A stretch of 64,000 nucleotides of DNA, taken from contig NZ_MRBK01000002.1 in NCBI RefSeq assembly GCF_001969815.1, positions 21,369 through 85,368 on the forward strand. The letters are read 5' to 3'. The stretch comes from Bacillus swezeyi (GTDB taxonomy: Bacteria > Bacillota > Bacilli > Bacillales > Bacillaceae). The notes below the pieces were generated by a model. That model saw only the letters and a program-made list of their open reading frames with translations. It was not told the DNA's origin and did no database searches. This document shows, piece by piece, positions 54,957 through 63,422 of this stretch. Every line of letters begins with the position of its first letter. Position 1 is the first letter of the stretch. Position numbers and translations under genes: made by a program.

Positions 54957-55751
54957 TTATTTTAAAACTTTTACTTTGACGGTTTTAACGCCCCAATTTT
55001 TTGCAGCGGATTTGCTAGGAACAAATACATCGATTTTGTTCCCTTTAATAGCGCCGCCCGTATCTGCAGCAGTCGCTTCTCCGTAGCCTTCTACATGCAC
55101 TTTAGAACCGAGCGGAATCACACTTGGATCAACCGCGATCACTTTGGCGTTCTTATTGGCTTTTAAATCAATTCCTGTCGCGGTGACGCCGGACATTCCG
55201 CCATCATTAGCGGTATATGCTGTCGCGGTAACCGTCAGTTCTTTTGCCGCACTTTGAGATGTATTTGAACGGGATACCGTCTCTTTTTCTTGCTTAGGAG
55301 CAGGTGCAGGCTGTTCGGTTTTCGCTTCGTTTTGAACGGAAGCTGTTGTTTTCGCAGGCTTCGCTGCTGCCTGAATTGTCGCCTGTCCGTCGACAGCTAT
55401 TGATGTATTTGGGTAAATAATATCTGATTTTATGTTGTTCCAACTTTTGAGATCATTCACTGTAACGCCGTATTTTTGGGCGATTTTCCAGAGAGTGTCC
55501 CCTTTTTTGATGGTATATTGTTTCTTTTCTGTCTGTTTTTCAGAAACGTTCAGCTTTTGTCCAGGAATAATGACATTTGAAGAAAGCTGATTCCATTCTT
55601 TCAAATCCTGCAGGTTAACACCTTGTTTTTGCGAGATCGCCCAAAGTGTATCACCTTTTTGGACTGTTACTTCTTTTGCAGAGGCACTCGCTCCGAATGC
55701 AGTTGTCGACAATGCTGCAGCTGCAACAACCGACACAAACGTCTTCTTCAT
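54957..55751 (-). CDS. yocH: YocH peptidoglycan hydrolase (LysM-LysM-3D)
   Basis: This 264-residue secreted protein has a signal peptide of about 25 residues (STTAFGASASAKE). Two LysM domains follow (VQKGDTLWAISQKQGVNLQD and IKKGDTLWKIAQKYGVTVND), then a Ser/Thr/Gln linker. A C-terminal 3D domain has the conserved Asp triad (TATGIDLKANKNAKVIAVDP, AADTGGAIKGNKIDVF). The domain order is that of B. subtilis YocH, an autolysin of the WalRK regulon. SD GGGAGGA precedes ATG 55751, and a perfect WalR box lies upstream. Confidence 0.93.
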   Translation of the reverse strand: MKKTFVSVVAAAALSTTAFGASASAKEVTVQKGDTLWAISQKQGVNLQDLKEWNQLSSNVIIPGQKLNVSEKQTEKKQYTIKKGDTLWKIAQKYGVTVNDLKSWNNIKSDIIYPNTSIAVDGQATIQAAAKPAKTTASVQNEAKTEQPAPAPKQEKETVSRSNTSQSAAKELTVTATAYTANDGGMSGVTATGIDLKANKNAKVIAVDPSVIPLGSKVHVEGYGEATAADTGGAIKGNKIDVFVPSKSAAKNWGVKTVKVKVLK

Positions 55752-55848
55752 AAGTAAATCCTCCCTTGTTAGCTTTTTATTGTCCGGCTAACAGGAGCAA
55801 TCGTAACATATGAAAATGTCAATTCAATAACAAAACAATTTGTTTTTG

Positions 55849-55865
55849 ATTACAGTTATTTTACA
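55849..55865 (-). promoter_or_regulatory. WalR (YycF) binding site upstream of yocH
   Basis: On the minus strand TGTAAA, 5 bases (ATAAC), TGTAAT: both half sites match TGTWAH exactly. It lies about 100 bases upstream of the start, before a promoter candidate TTGAAT-N16-TACGAT, as in known WalR-activated genes. Confidence 0.75.
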
Positions 55866-55999
55866 AGAAAGATTTTTCACCCATGGTAAAATCTTCATGA
55901 CAAGCTTTAAACACAGTCATATCAAGGGTTCTTTCATGATCATATTCTTAAAAAAGAGATTTACTAAAAAAATTTTTACATATCATAAAATCGGGTTTT

Positions 56000-57781
56000 T
56001 TATGCTTCTTTTTCAGTTTTATAGGCTTTAAGCTCCTGTAGAAACATTGCACCGTATTTTGCTCTCTTTTGTTCTCCCACTCCTTTGACAGACATGAGCT
56101 CCTCTTCTGTCTGGGGCATTTTGCCGCTCATCTCCTTTAATGTTTCGTCTGAAAAGACGACGAAAGGAGGTACGCCCTGCTCATGGGCAAGCTTTTTGCG
56201 CAGCAATCTTAACCGTTCAAATAATTCATCATCTTTTACGATTTGAGCGGTGTTCATTTTTTCTTTGCGGGCCACCGCAGTTCGTCCAAGCAAAACATTT
56301 CGGCCTTTATTTGTCACAAACAAAATTGGATATGTGCCGTCTGACATCTGTATGTACTCATCCGCTATTAAAAATTCTATAAAATCGCTGATTTCGGGAA
56401 CCGACTGGTGCTTTAAGATACCGTAAGTCGATAATTGCTGAAAGCGGTTTTCGATCACTTTTTTATTTTTGGAACCGGCCAGAACCTGTGCAATCATCGT
56501 TTTTCCGAACCGTTCCCCCATTCGGATGATGCACGATAATACCATCTGCGCTTCCTTCGTGACATCTGTCGACGTTCTCGTATCAAGACAGCTTCCGCAT
56601 CTTCCGCAGTCTTCTGCCTGTTCTTCGCCAAAATAAGAGAGAATAAACCGCTCAAGACAGCCTTCAGTATGACAAAAGTCTACCATTTGCCTCAGCTTTT
56701 TCACATCCTGCGCCTGAATATCTTCATCCTCGGTCGATTGCTCGATTAAAAAACGCTGAAGCCGTATGTCCTGAGGGGAAAACAAGAGGATGCACTCACT
56801 GTCAAGGCCGTCGCGCCCTGCCCGTCCCGCTTCCTGATAGTAGCTCTCCATGTTCTTTGGGATTTGATAGTGTATAACGTAGCGGATATTGGATTTATTG
56901 ATACCCATTCCGAAAGCGGATGTCGCGGTCATCACGCTGATGCCGTCATTCAAAAAGAGATCCTGCTGCCGCCCTCTTTCTTCATCATGCATTCCGCCGT
57001 GATAATATCCGGCCGCTATCCCCTGTTTAGAAAGGTTGTCCGCTATTCTCTCGGCCTCGCGCCTTGTCGCCGTATAGATAATCCCTGCCTCGGAACGGTT
57101 TTTTTCAATATATGACGCGATAAAACGGTCTCTGTTTTCGCCTTTGAGAATTTTAAATGTCAAATTGTCTCTTGCAAAGCCGGTGAAAATGGTATTTTCT
57201 TTTTTAATGCTGAGCTGTGCGCAAATATCTTCATGGACTTCAGGTGTTGCGGTAGCCGTCAGGGCCAGTACGACCGGACGGGTGCCGAGTTCGTCTAAAA
57301 AACCTTCGATATGTCTGTAGCTCGGCCTGAAATCATGCCCCCACTGTGAAATACAATGGGCTTCATCGATCGCTGTGAGCGGAATATGAATATCGGAGAT
57401 CACGCGAATAAATTCAGGAGAGGTTAAACGCTCCGGTGTGACGTAAAACAGCTTATAGCCGCCTTTCTTCAAAGTGGAAAGACGTTCAGCAGTTTGGTTA
57501 TAGTCAAGGGAGCTGTTCACATAGGAAGCGCTGATTCCAAGCTGATTCAAAGCATCCACTTGATCCTTCATCAGTGAAATTAAAGGAGAGATAACGAGGG
57601 TCGTTCCTTCCATAAGCAGCGCGGGAATCTGATAACAGATCGATTTGCCCCCGCCAGTCGGCATAATGCACGCTGTGTCAAGCTTTTCTGAAACAACAGA
57701 TTGAATGGCTTTTCGCTGTCCCGGCCGCAGTGACGGGTAGCCAAAATATTGCTGTAATAATGCTTCGGCTTTCTCTAGCAT
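56000..57781 (-). CDS. recQ: RecQ-type ATP-dependent DNA helicase
   Basis: This 593-residue protein has helicase motifs in order: motif [17 protein letters not shown]; motif II DEAH in [20 protein letters not shown]; motif [11 protein letters not shown]; motif [13 protein letters not shown] zinc-binding C-terminal region with paired Cys (FCHTEGC, CGRCGSC) and an RQC winged helix follow, then a C-terminal HRDC domain ([18 protein letters not shown]). It unwinds DNA in 3'-5' direction during recombination repair. It equals B. subtilis YocI in place and length. Confidence 0.95.
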   Translation of the reverse strand: MLEKAEALLQQYFGYPSLRPGQRKAIQSVVSEKLDTACIMPTGGGKSICYQIPALLMEGTTLVISPLISLMKDQVDALNQLGISASYVNSSLDYNQTAERLSTLKKGGYKLFYVTPERLTSPEFIRVISDIHIPLTAIDEAHCISQWGHDFRPSYRHIEGFLDELGTRPVVLALTATATPEVHEDICAQLSIKKENTIFTGFARDNLTFKILKGENRDRFIASYIEKNRSEAGIIYTATRREAERIADNLSKQGIAAGYYHGGMHDEERGRQQDLFLNDGISVMTATSAFGMGINKSNIRYVIHYQIPKNMESYYQEAGRAGRDGLDSECILLFSPQDIRLQRFLIEQSTEDEDIQAQDVKKLRQMVDFCHTEGCLERFILSYFGEEQAEDCGRCGSCLDTRTSTDVTKEAQMVLSCIIRMGERFGKTMIAQVLAGSKNKKVIENRFQQLSTYGILKHQSVPEISDFIEFLIADEYIQMSDGTYPILFVTNKGRNVLLGRTAVARKEKMNTAQIVKDDELFERLRLLRKKLAHEQGVPPFVVFSDETLKEMSGKMPQTEEELMSVKGVGEQKRAKYGAMFLQELKAYKTEKEA

Positions 57782-57897
57782 AAAAATGAAAACCTCTCTT
57801 TAGTTATTCTTCTTTCTGTTCCTCCATCATATCATATTTAAGCCGACAGACCATCACCCTGACAAAAACAGCGAAATGAATCCTGAAAAAGCATTTT

Positions 57898-58407
57898 TCA
57901 AAAAGCTGTCTGTTTTTCAGCCATCGAGCGAATTTTCTCCGCCTCCTCCCTGCAAAGCTTTTTGTATGCCAAAGCACCCTCGAAACTCGCTTCGTTTAAA
58001 ACGGCATGCCTTTTTAAATTCGAAAGTTCCGATAACATAAACACCGTTTCTTTTGTTAAAGCTCCTTGCTCATGAAGCATTTGAATCAAAAGTTGAACCT
58101 CTTGATGCTCACCCCTTGCATCAAGCCTTTTTGCAGCTTGGCGCAATGCCTCTTCGACCTCAAACCATGCGTTTTCAATTACGGCTCCCGCTGTGCCCGC
58201 GGCCTTGACAGCGGGAGTTTTTTTCCGCGCAGAAGCGAGCGCCTGAATCCTTTGATCAAATTCCAACTCGAAGTCTTTATATTTCAATTTAATTAATTCC
58301 TTCATCCGTTCAGATAAAGGCTCCTTAAGCAGCAAAACGAACATAATCAATGTGACAGGCCATGCCAATGACTGGATGATCGCGGATACAAATTCAAACC
58401 AATTCAT
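57898..58407 (-). CDS. Membrane-anchored coiled-coil protein, unknown function
   Basis: This 169-residue protein has one N-terminal helix (about residues 4-28) followed by a charged helical cytoplasmic part (LSERMKELIKLKYKDFELEF, RQAAKRLDARGEHQEVQLL). ATG 58407 has SD GGAGG. No family is recognised. It is divergent from a small membrane ORF at 58524. Confidence 0.72.
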   Translation of the reverse strand: MNWFEFVSAIIQSLAWPVTLIMFVLLLKEPLSERMKELIKLKYKDFELEFDQRIQALASARKKTPAVKAAGTAGAVIENAWFEVEEALRQAAKRLDARGEHQEVQLLIQMLHEQGALTKETVFMLSELSNLKRHAVLNEASFEGALAYKKLCREEAEKIRSMAEKQTAF

Positions 58408-58523
58408 AAAAATCAGCCTCCATTTCAAATTTAAAAAGCTGCCGGTTTGCTGTTGTCATATTGAATCCAGGGTGATATATTGCAGCCATAAGAATAATTT
58501 TCAAATCAAGAGGTGCATCTGCA

Positions 58524-58658
58524 ATGTGGATCATGACCGTGCTGCTGTTGGTTTTGATTGGGTTTACCGGAAATATGATTGCACTCCTTAGAACACTCGT
58601 AAAACAGAATGATAGAATCATCGGGCTGCTGGAAGAGGAATCTAACAAAAAACGTTAG
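58524..58658 (+). CDS. 44-residue single-helix membrane protein
   Basis: This ORF has ATG 58524 with SD AAGAGGTG at good spacing. The product starts MWIMTVLLLVLIGFTGNMIA and ends in a basic, Lys/Asn-rich tail after LLRTLVKQNDRIIGLLEEE. Predicted topology is one helix with a cytoplasmic amphipathic tail. A second ORF follows 27 bases on. I do not recognise a family. Confidence 0.6.
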   Translation: MWIMTVLLLVLIGFTGNMIALLRTLVKQNDRIIGLLEEESNKKR

Positions 58659-58684
58659 AACGACGTGAAAGGGATTCTGAAAAA

Positions 58685-58929
58685 ATGGCGGATACAAAAC
58701 AGCATCAAAAGGTATTGGCCGGAATTGCAGACTGTCTTCTCTGCTTCAACTCAATCGGAAAACATCTCAAATACAGTAAACCCGATCAAGATCTTGTGCC
58801 ATTTTAGAAGAATACACTGTGAAAGCAGCGGGCCAAACCGTTATTGATAAGGATAAAATGACAGCCGCATACGTGAAGGAGCAAACGAAGACGCTGTTGA
58901 ACTTGGCAAGAATGTCTAAACTGTACTAA
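58685..58929 (+). pseudogene. 81-codon small protein gene with one-base deletion
   Basis: The frame from ATG 58685 reads MADTKQHQKVLAGIADCLLC with FNSIGKHLKYSKPDQDLVPF, then TAG. Adding one T to the run at 58802-58805 joins it to LEEYTVKAAGQTVIDKDKM with TAAYVKEQTKTLLNLARMSK, and a stop at 58929. SD AAAGGG lies upstream. The complete form would have 81 residues; the family is unknown. The 60-residue ORF at 58665 is another frame and is not supported. It could also be a sequencing error in the T run. Confidence 0.5.
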
Positions 58930-58933
58930 CTTG

Positions 58934-58957
58934 AAGTCCGCAAATGCGGACTTTTTC
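58934..58957 (+). terminator. Terminator after the small ORF pair
   Basis: AAGTCCGC (58934-58941), AAAT loop, GCGGACTT (58946-58953), then TTTC. Confidence 0.85.
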
Positions 58958-59040
58958 TTGCTCATGGAGTCACTGCCCGTTGTACAATTATATTAGCAAA
59001 CCGATGGAATCATTTGAATATTCAGATTAAAAAACAGGAA

Positions 59041-59067
59041 TAAAGACATCCCTTATTCATCCGATAT
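59041..59067 (+). promoter_or_regulatory. Sigma-D promoter of yjfB
   Basis: TAAA (59041-59044), 15-base spacer, TCCGATAT (59060-59067), which is 7 of 8 in the -10 consensus GCCGATAT. It lies directly upstream of a motility-family gene. Confidence 0.7.
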
Positions 59068-59090
59068 TAGATGATAAGGAGGTGGTTACT

Positions 59091-59264
59091 TTGGATATTG
59101 CTGCTCTATCTGTAGCATTGAGTCAATCCGCACTTGCTCAAAACGTTCACATGTCGCTGACAAAGACGGCTTTAGACACCGCTGAGCAAAGTGCGGGACA
59201 GTTGATCGACATGATGCAAGCGCCTCACCCTGTTTCAGGCCACAATATTGACCTGAAAGGCTAG
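59091..59264 (+). CDS. yjfB: YjfB-family putative motility protein
   Basis: This 57-residue protein starts LDIAALSVALSQSALAQNV, runs through TALDTAEQSAGQLIDMMQ and ends GHNIDLKG. It fits the YjfB motility family. TTG 59091 with SD AAGGAGG 8 bases upstream is used; the upstream GTG at 59082 overlaps the SD. Sigma-D-type transcription fits a flagellar-regulon role. There is a good terminator downstream. Confidence 0.85.
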   Translation: MDIAALSVALSQSALAQNVHMSLTKTALDTAEQSAGQLIDMMQAPHPVSGHNIDLKG

Positions 59265-59269
59265 AAATC

Positions 59270-59300
59270 AAACATGCATTCAGAACCTGGATGCATGTTT
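59270..59300 (+). terminator. Terminator after yjfB
   Basis: AAACATGCAT (59270-59279) with ATGCATGTTT (59291-59300) and TT after it. Confidence 0.85.
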
Positions 59301-59373
59301 TTCCATTCAGGCACAAAAAAAGATGCCGTCCCCCTTTATTTTTTCAGTGTTTTATACTATAATATTGTTCTGT

Positions 59374-59447
59374 GTCCCAGTAGCTCAGGTGGATAGAGCA
59401 ACAGCCTCCTAAGCTGTGTGTCGGGAGTTCGAATCTCTCCTGGGACG
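59374..59447 (+). tRNA. tRNA-Arg (anticodon CCT)
   Basis: The 74-base cloverleaf has acceptor stem GTCCCAG/CTGGGAC plus discriminator G, D arm GCTC/GAGC, anticodon loop CTCCTAA (CCT, reads AGG codons), 5-base variable region, and T arm GGGAG/CTCTC with TTCGAAT. No CCA is encoded. The -10 TATAAT is at 59358-59363. tRNA genes are common integration sites, and an accessory region follows on the right. Confidence 0.95.
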
Positions 59448-59458
59448 TTTTAAATGTG

Positions 59459-59500
59459 AAGAGGCAAACCCTTGCATACAAAGGGTTTGCCTCTTTTTTT
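59459..59500 (+). terminator. Terminator after tRNA-Arg
   Basis: AAGAGGCAAACCCTT (59459-59473) with AAGGGTTTGCCTCTT (59481-59495), then T7. Confidence 0.9.
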
Positions 59501-59621
59501 GTTTATCGTTCCTGATCGGCATATGATGTATCTCTGATCGTTTTGGTGGCGGGTTTTTTTAATGCAAACTCTGCTCGCAAAGCAATTAAATCCCACGTTT
59601 AAAAATGTCATTTTTTGACAA

Positions 59622-59780
59622 TCAAAAAGTGCGTCTCCCATTCTGACCATAAAAAAAGCGGCCACCAATCAGCTGCACAACATCAGTGTGCAAAAGATCA
59701 GCGTCCGCAGGCTCTCCATATTCACGTTCGTTTTTCCTGTCTCTATCGTATGACAAAACGGAGTAGAAAAAGTCCCCCAT
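59622..59780 (-). CDS. 52-residue small protein, unknown function
   Basis: ATG 59780 is supported by SD AAGGGGG; the 24 upstream codons lack support. The product is MGDFFYSVLSYDRDRKNERE, then YGEPADADLLHTDVV and QLIGGRFFYGQNGRRTF. I know no family; the regular spacing of aromatic and charged residues suggests a folded small protein. Confidence 0.5.
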   Translation of the reverse strand: MGDFFYSVLSYDRDRKNEREYGEPADADLLHTDVVQLIGGRFFYGQNGRRTF

Positions 59781-59821
59781 TTCATCCCCCTTTTTGTCGG
59801 TTTTTTCTCGGATTTGAACAT

Positions 59822-59861
59822 AAAAAAACCTTGAAAGGCAATAGCCAATCAAGGGTTTTTT
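59822..59861. terminator. Terminator after the immunity gene
   Basis: CCTTGA (59829-59834) with TCAAGG (59849-59854); A and T runs on both sides. It ends the minus-strand toxin-immunity operon. Confidence 0.65.
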
Positions 59862-59863
59862 AA

Positions 59864-60262
59864 CTATTCTTCTAAAAACTCGACATTAATTCTATCAACT
59901 CTAATTTGAATTTTTTTGCCATCGTATGGCCACATTTCATCTATAAATTCCTCAATTTCATCTTCAAGGCTTAGTTCCAATCCCGCATTAATAGTCTTCT
60001 TTTCAAGGTTAAAGGTACCCTTAATGATATAAGAGAAACTATCATCAATACGAAAGAACCCGCTTTCCCCATCCTTTTCCTCTTGGACTTCTAAATCATC
60101 TAAAACTACTAAAGAAATTGTGATTGGATATTGTTTACCTTTTTCAGGTTCGAACGAGATACCGAATGGCATAAACCCTACTAACTCTATACCATTTATT
60201 TCGATTATAACTTCTTCTTCTATATGTTCATTAAATCCCTTTACAAATACATTATATATCAC
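59864..60262 (-). CDS. Cognate immunity protein of the LXG toxin
   Basis: This 132-residue acidic protein (GFNEHIEEEVIIEINGIEL, LEKKTINAGLELSLEDEIEE) follows the toxin by 14 bases in the same direction, the usual order for polymorphic toxins. It is AT-rich like the toxin tip. It would bind and block the C-terminal toxin domain in the cytoplasm. Family not recognised; assigned by context. Confidence 0.75.
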   Translation of the reverse strand: MIYNVFVKGFNEHIEEEVIIEINGIELVGFMPFGISFEPEKGKQYPITISLVVLDDLEVQEEKDGESGFFRIDDSFSYIIKGTFNLEKKTINAGLELSLEDEIEEFIDEMWPYDGKKIQIRVDRINVEFLEE

Positions 60263-60276
60263 AGAATAGTCACCTC

Positions 60277-62148
60277 TTATTTATGAACAGGATTAATCAC
60301 TTTTTTCTTCTTATCATCATTCAACATCTTCCAAAAGTCCTTACCACTCTCAACATGATAAGTAGTAATGTATCCTTGATTATTCGTACCTACAAACGCA
60401 AACTTAGCTTCCCCGCCTTTCCTTTTATTCCCCATGAACTTAACATACCCTGTTCGAATTTCAATGTTTCCACCCTTTACTTTATATCGATACTGAACTT
60501 TTATTCCGTTCTTAACTAGATCTTGAGCCCCTTTTAAATATTCATCAGCATTTCTATACATACCTCGAAACTCTTTCCCATGCTTTTTAAAATGGCCCAC
60601 TAATTTCTCTTTATCTGCAAAGTTATTAGGTAGTTTCTCCACTTTCGAAACTTTCTTAGCTGTCTTCGCACCTTTCTCTCCCCCGAAAACTTTCTCAATA
60701 CGCTGAATAAGCGTCTTTTTAAAATTTTCACCTTCAATAACATGATAAGGTACTTTGCCCCCACCAGCCAACTGAATTTGAGGTGCAAAAGGATTGTGTA
60801 TATGTATCCCTTTTATTTTTGAAGCAACCCTTTGCATCGACTTTTTGAAAGACGCTACATTTTTTTCTAAAGCTTCCTTCGAAACCTTAATCGTTTTGCT
60901 CGTTGCTTGCTTAGTAGCTGCCTTTACTTTAGATCCAGCTTTTCCAATTTTCCCGGCTTTCGAGACTTTGCTTAATTTGTCTGCACCTTTTGAGCCTACT
61001 ATCGATGTTCCCACCGTTGTAAGGGCATATCCGAACCAATGACTTCTACTGTAGGAATCGCCATTGATCACATCTCGCTCAAAGGATTCCTCAATATCCT
61101 TTTTTATGATGTTAAAGGTATCTACGGGGTGAATAATTGCATTGCCGATGCCCTCCAGTGTTTCCTTAGGGTGGGTTACAGAATCCCATAAACCAATACC
61201 TGTATCAACGAGATTATCTTTTACACCCCCAACAAATCCAATCGAATCGAACTCTATGTACTTCTTTTTCTCCAGCAGCCATACATATAGCTTCTGATCT
61301 GAATCTAGATTTTCATACCCAATCTCTTTAGCAATCTTAATATACTCCTCTGAATCGGAGGCATTTTCGAGCTTTTTCTTTAACTTGTAAAGTTTAATAT
61401 CCTGTTCGTCAACTTCGCTAATTTCTTTTTCAAGTTCTGATTTATTTTCGAGTTTATCCAACATGACTTCCATCGGTGTCTCTTCATTAAGCTGCAAAGA
61501 ATCCATCTCATCCGGCTTTAATATCGATCCTTTTTGATATCCGGCAATCTCAATTTTAGGGCCTGTATACATTTTTTCAAGCCTTGTGATGTATTTTTGC
61601 ATCGTCTCAAGGTCTTGTTTAGCAGTTTTCAGAGCGTTTGTCTGCTCCCTGTCAAACGCATGCAGCTTTTCAAGAGTTGTGCTGATTTCCTTTAGCGCTT
61701 TCTGATTCTGTTCATGAAAATCATTGTCATTCAAATCCGGCAAATCGACAATATGACTGACTTTCGCGATCGTGGCGTTAGCTTTGGAAACCAAATGTTT
61801 CGTTGTTCGATCAGCCGCGTTTAAGCCTTGTTCCAGATCGTGTTCGAGAAAGGCTTGCGAAATATATCCGTTGTGATTGGGTTCAAGGGAGTTCAGTGCA
61901 TTTTTGATTTTTTTTAAAGCTGACTCGTATTCTTCGATGAAAGTTTCATAAAACCGCAGAAACGGGGTGTGGCATTCTTCGTAGAAGGCGCGAATGGCGT
62001 CCCCGCCTTTTCCTTTTAAGGCATCATCTAGTGATGTGATACCGTCAACGCTTTTTTTGACTTTCGCAATTTCATCTGATTGTTTTTTTAATTGTTCCAG
62101 CGTTTGATCAATTGCATTGTGCAACCCCTGGACATCAAGAGTCTTCAT
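60277..62148 (-). CDS. LXG-domain polymorphic toxin with C-terminal toxin domain
   Basis: The start is ATG 62148 with SD AGAGGGGAA, giving 623 residues. The N-terminal ~200 residues form the LXG domain (MKTLDVQGLHNAIDQTLEQL, GKGGDAIRAFYEECHTPFLR), which targets type VII (Ess/Yuk) secretion. The middle (about 330-430) holds a TG-like pretoxin segment and Gly/Lys linkers (GSKGADKLSKVSKAGK). The final ~120 residues are a variable toxin tip (LVGHFKKHGKEFRGMYRNAD, KFAFVGTNNQGYITTYHVE). That tip resembles a BECR-fold (colicin D/E5-like) RNase tip by eye only. The toxin acts in competitors' cytoplasm. Confidence 0.88.
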   Translation of the reverse strand: MKTLDVQGLHNAIDQTLEQLKKQSDEIAKVKKSVDGITSLDDALKGKGGDAIRAFYEECHTPFLRFYETFIEEYESALKKIKNALNSLEPNHNGYISQAFLEHDLEQGLNAADRTTKHLVSKANATIAKVSHIVDLPDLNDNDFHEQNQKALKEISTTLEKLHAFDREQTNALKTAKQDLETMQKYITRLEKMYTGPKIEIAGYQKGSILKPDEMDSLQLNEETPMEVMLDKLENKSELEKEISEVDEQDIKLYKLKKKLENASDSEEYIKIAKEIGYENLDSDQKLYVWLLEKKKYIEFDSIGFVGGVKDNLVDTGIGLWDSVTHPKETLEGIGNAIIHPVDTFNIIKKDIEESFERDVINGDSYSRSHWFGYALTTVGTSIVGSKGADKLSKVSKAGKIGKAGSKVKAATKQATSKTIKVSKEALEKNVASFKKSMQRVASKIKGIHIHNPFAPQIQLAGGGKVPYHVIEGENFKKTLIQRIEKVFGGEKGAKTAKKVSKVEKLPNNFADKEKLVGHFKKHGKEFRGMYRNADEYLKGAQDLVKNGIKVQYRYKVKGGNIEIRTGYVKFMGNKRKGGEAKFAFVGTNNQGYITTYHVESGKDFWKMLNDDKKKKVINPVHK

Positions 62149-62199
62149 GGCATTCCCCTCTAATACTAAAGTTACAATCAGTATAGAGCTTACCACTAT

Positions 62200-62515
62200 A
62201 CGGAAAACAATTGGTGAATAAATCCTATCTATCCATGAAAATGAATCTTTAGAGATAGGTCAAAAAACCCAATCTCATTTAAGTGAGCTAAATAAAGCAA
62301 TCAAAATCCACTCCACTGTAGAGAGTTATTTAATGAACAAAATACAATATTTGGTTATAAACCCTTACCTCATGACTAATATCAAGCATCCCTTCGTAAC
62401 ATCCTCTCTTAAGCCTCTTCATATACGCAGTGGGCTAATGAAAAGTATCAAAATGACCTTGATATGGGTTCTAATACGCTAGCTTGAAACTACTCTCTTG
62501 CCTAATGGGAAAGAG
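62200..62515 (+). pseudogene. Degraded coding remnants upstream of the toxin
   Basis: A plus-strand frame reads ENESLEIGQKTQSHLSELNK, then AIKIHSTVESYL. After a frame change near 62425 it reads TQWANEKYQNDLDMGSNTLA before TGA. It has no start with SD and is AT-rich. It may be a decayed partner of the toxin cluster or an unrelated gene. Little else is recognisable in 62149-62603. Confidence 0.3.
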
Positions 62516-62603
62516 TCAACGAAAAAAAGCGAATGAATACCATCTCAACAGACAGAATAAGAAGAGTTGATATTTCAACACATTTCGTAAAGGAGTGAAA
62601 CCA

Positions 62604-62685
62604 TTGAGTAAAAAGGAATTCAAATAGAAATGACCGCGAGACTGAAACAGCTTTCAAAGCAAATGATCCTAAAAGAACAAAATAA
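62604..62685 (+). pseudogene. Small ORF (26 codons) with one-base insertion
   Basis: TTG 62604 follows SD AAAGGAG. Translation reads MSKKEFK then TAG. Removing one A near 62622 gives MSKKEFNRNDRETETAFKAN with DPKRTK, and a stop at 62685. It would be a very small basic hydrophilic protein; the family is unknown. Confidence 0.4.
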
Positions 62686-62744
62686 ATAAGTTTTTGTCTT
62701 AATCCCATCTGACAAAGTAAAATTTCAAATATGGAGTGAGTAAC

Positions 62745-63038
62745 GTGACTCAAAAAAATGGAGCAGACAGACCGGATGATTACAAAAGATTTTCTTCATT
62801 AGACAAGGATGATGATTTTCAGCAATCTTTAGATAGCAGCGCTAAGACAGAGAATGTAAACACTGAAACACAAACTCATAACAAAGAAAACATAAATGAC
62901 ACCACTGATGTGGCTGGGAAACATTTCAACGCCTCGGATTATAAAGGAACCACGCAATTGGAAAAAGGATTGGCTGAAACTCATGAACAGGTCAGTGATG
63001 ACTATTTTGAAGGGACTATCGATCAAAATTTGGACTAG
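62745..63038 (+). CDS. YozQ-like DUF4025 protein
   Basis: This 97-residue hydrophilic protein starts at GTG 62745 behind SD GGAGTGA. The C-terminal half is the DUF4025 pattern: DVAGKHFNASDYKGTTQLEK and HEQVSDDYFEGTID. The N-terminal half is acidic and disordered. The function is unknown; B. subtilis YozQ belongs here. Confidence 0.78.
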   Translation: MTQKNGADRPDDYKRFSSLDKDDDFQQSLDSSAKTENVNTETQTHNKENINDTTDVAGKHFNASDYKGTTQLEKGLAETHEQVSDDYFEGTIDQNLD

Positions 63039-63045
63039 TCATTCT

Positions 63046-63085
63046 AACGGAACTAACTTTGAAAGGGTAAGTTAGTTCCGTTTTT
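63046..63085 (+). terminator. Terminator after the DUF4025 gene
   Basis: AACGGAACTAACTT (63046-63059) with AAGTTAGTTCCGTT (63069-63082), then TTT. Confidence 0.9.
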
Positions 63086-63100
63086 GATTATGAAAAAGAA

Positions 63101-63123
63101 AACCCTAGGTTAAGCCTAGGGTT
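63101..63123. repeat. Palindromic hairpin
   Basis: AACCCTAGG (63101-63109), TTAAG loop, CCTAGGGTT (63115-63123). It may be a second terminator or part of an IS200/IS605 end; it sits about 44 bases left of the transposon hairpin. Confidence 0.5.
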
Positions 63124-63166
63124 CCAAAAAGCTTTCAGCGTGGTATTAAGAAAAACTCCCCCTGGG

Positions 63167-63205
63167 TGCTAAAATATTTTGGGTTCGCCAACCAAAATAT
63201 CAGCA
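63167..63205. repeat. IS200/IS605-type terminal hairpin
   Basis: The arms AAATATTTTGG (about 63172-63182) and CCAAAATAT (63192-63200) pair around GGTT/AACC. Outer TGCT/AGCA extends the stem with bulges. It lies just upstream of the transposase start, as in the left-end structures bound by TnpA. Confidence 0.65.
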
Positions 63206-63220
63206 TACGGAGAAGTTTTT

Positions 63221-63422
63221 ATGTCAAAAGACACTAATAGTTTAGCACACAACTTGGAATTGTAAGTATCACATCGTATTTACGCCGAAGTACCGAAGAC
63301 AAGTTATTTATGGGGAAATTAAAAAGGACATTGGAGAAATACTACGTACATTATATGAAAGAAAAGGTGTGGAGATTATCGAAGCGACAGCGTGTAAAGA
63401 TCATGTACATATGTTGGTCTAA
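63221..63422 (+). mobile_element. IS200/IS605-family transposase TnpA, truncated and frameshifted
   Basis: ATG 63221 starts MSKDTNSLAH. A 2-base loss in the CACACA repeat near 63250 shifts the frame, and the second frame gives TTWNCKYHIVFTPKYRRQVI through ACKDHVHMLV. The HUH (His-x-His) motif of Y1 transposases is present, but the catalytic Tyr in the C-terminal part is missing because the sequence breaks off after V. It is a non-functional remnant. The downstream region (63423-63691) shows no TnpB. Confidence 0.8.

Noticed and set aside
58665..58847. 60-residue plus-strand ORF
   Set aside because: The frame starting at 58685 joins to a longer protein after one base change and has the more protein-like composition.
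59450..59668. 72-residue minus-strand ORF covering the tRNA terminator
   Set aside because: It runs through the tRNA terminator and has no SD.
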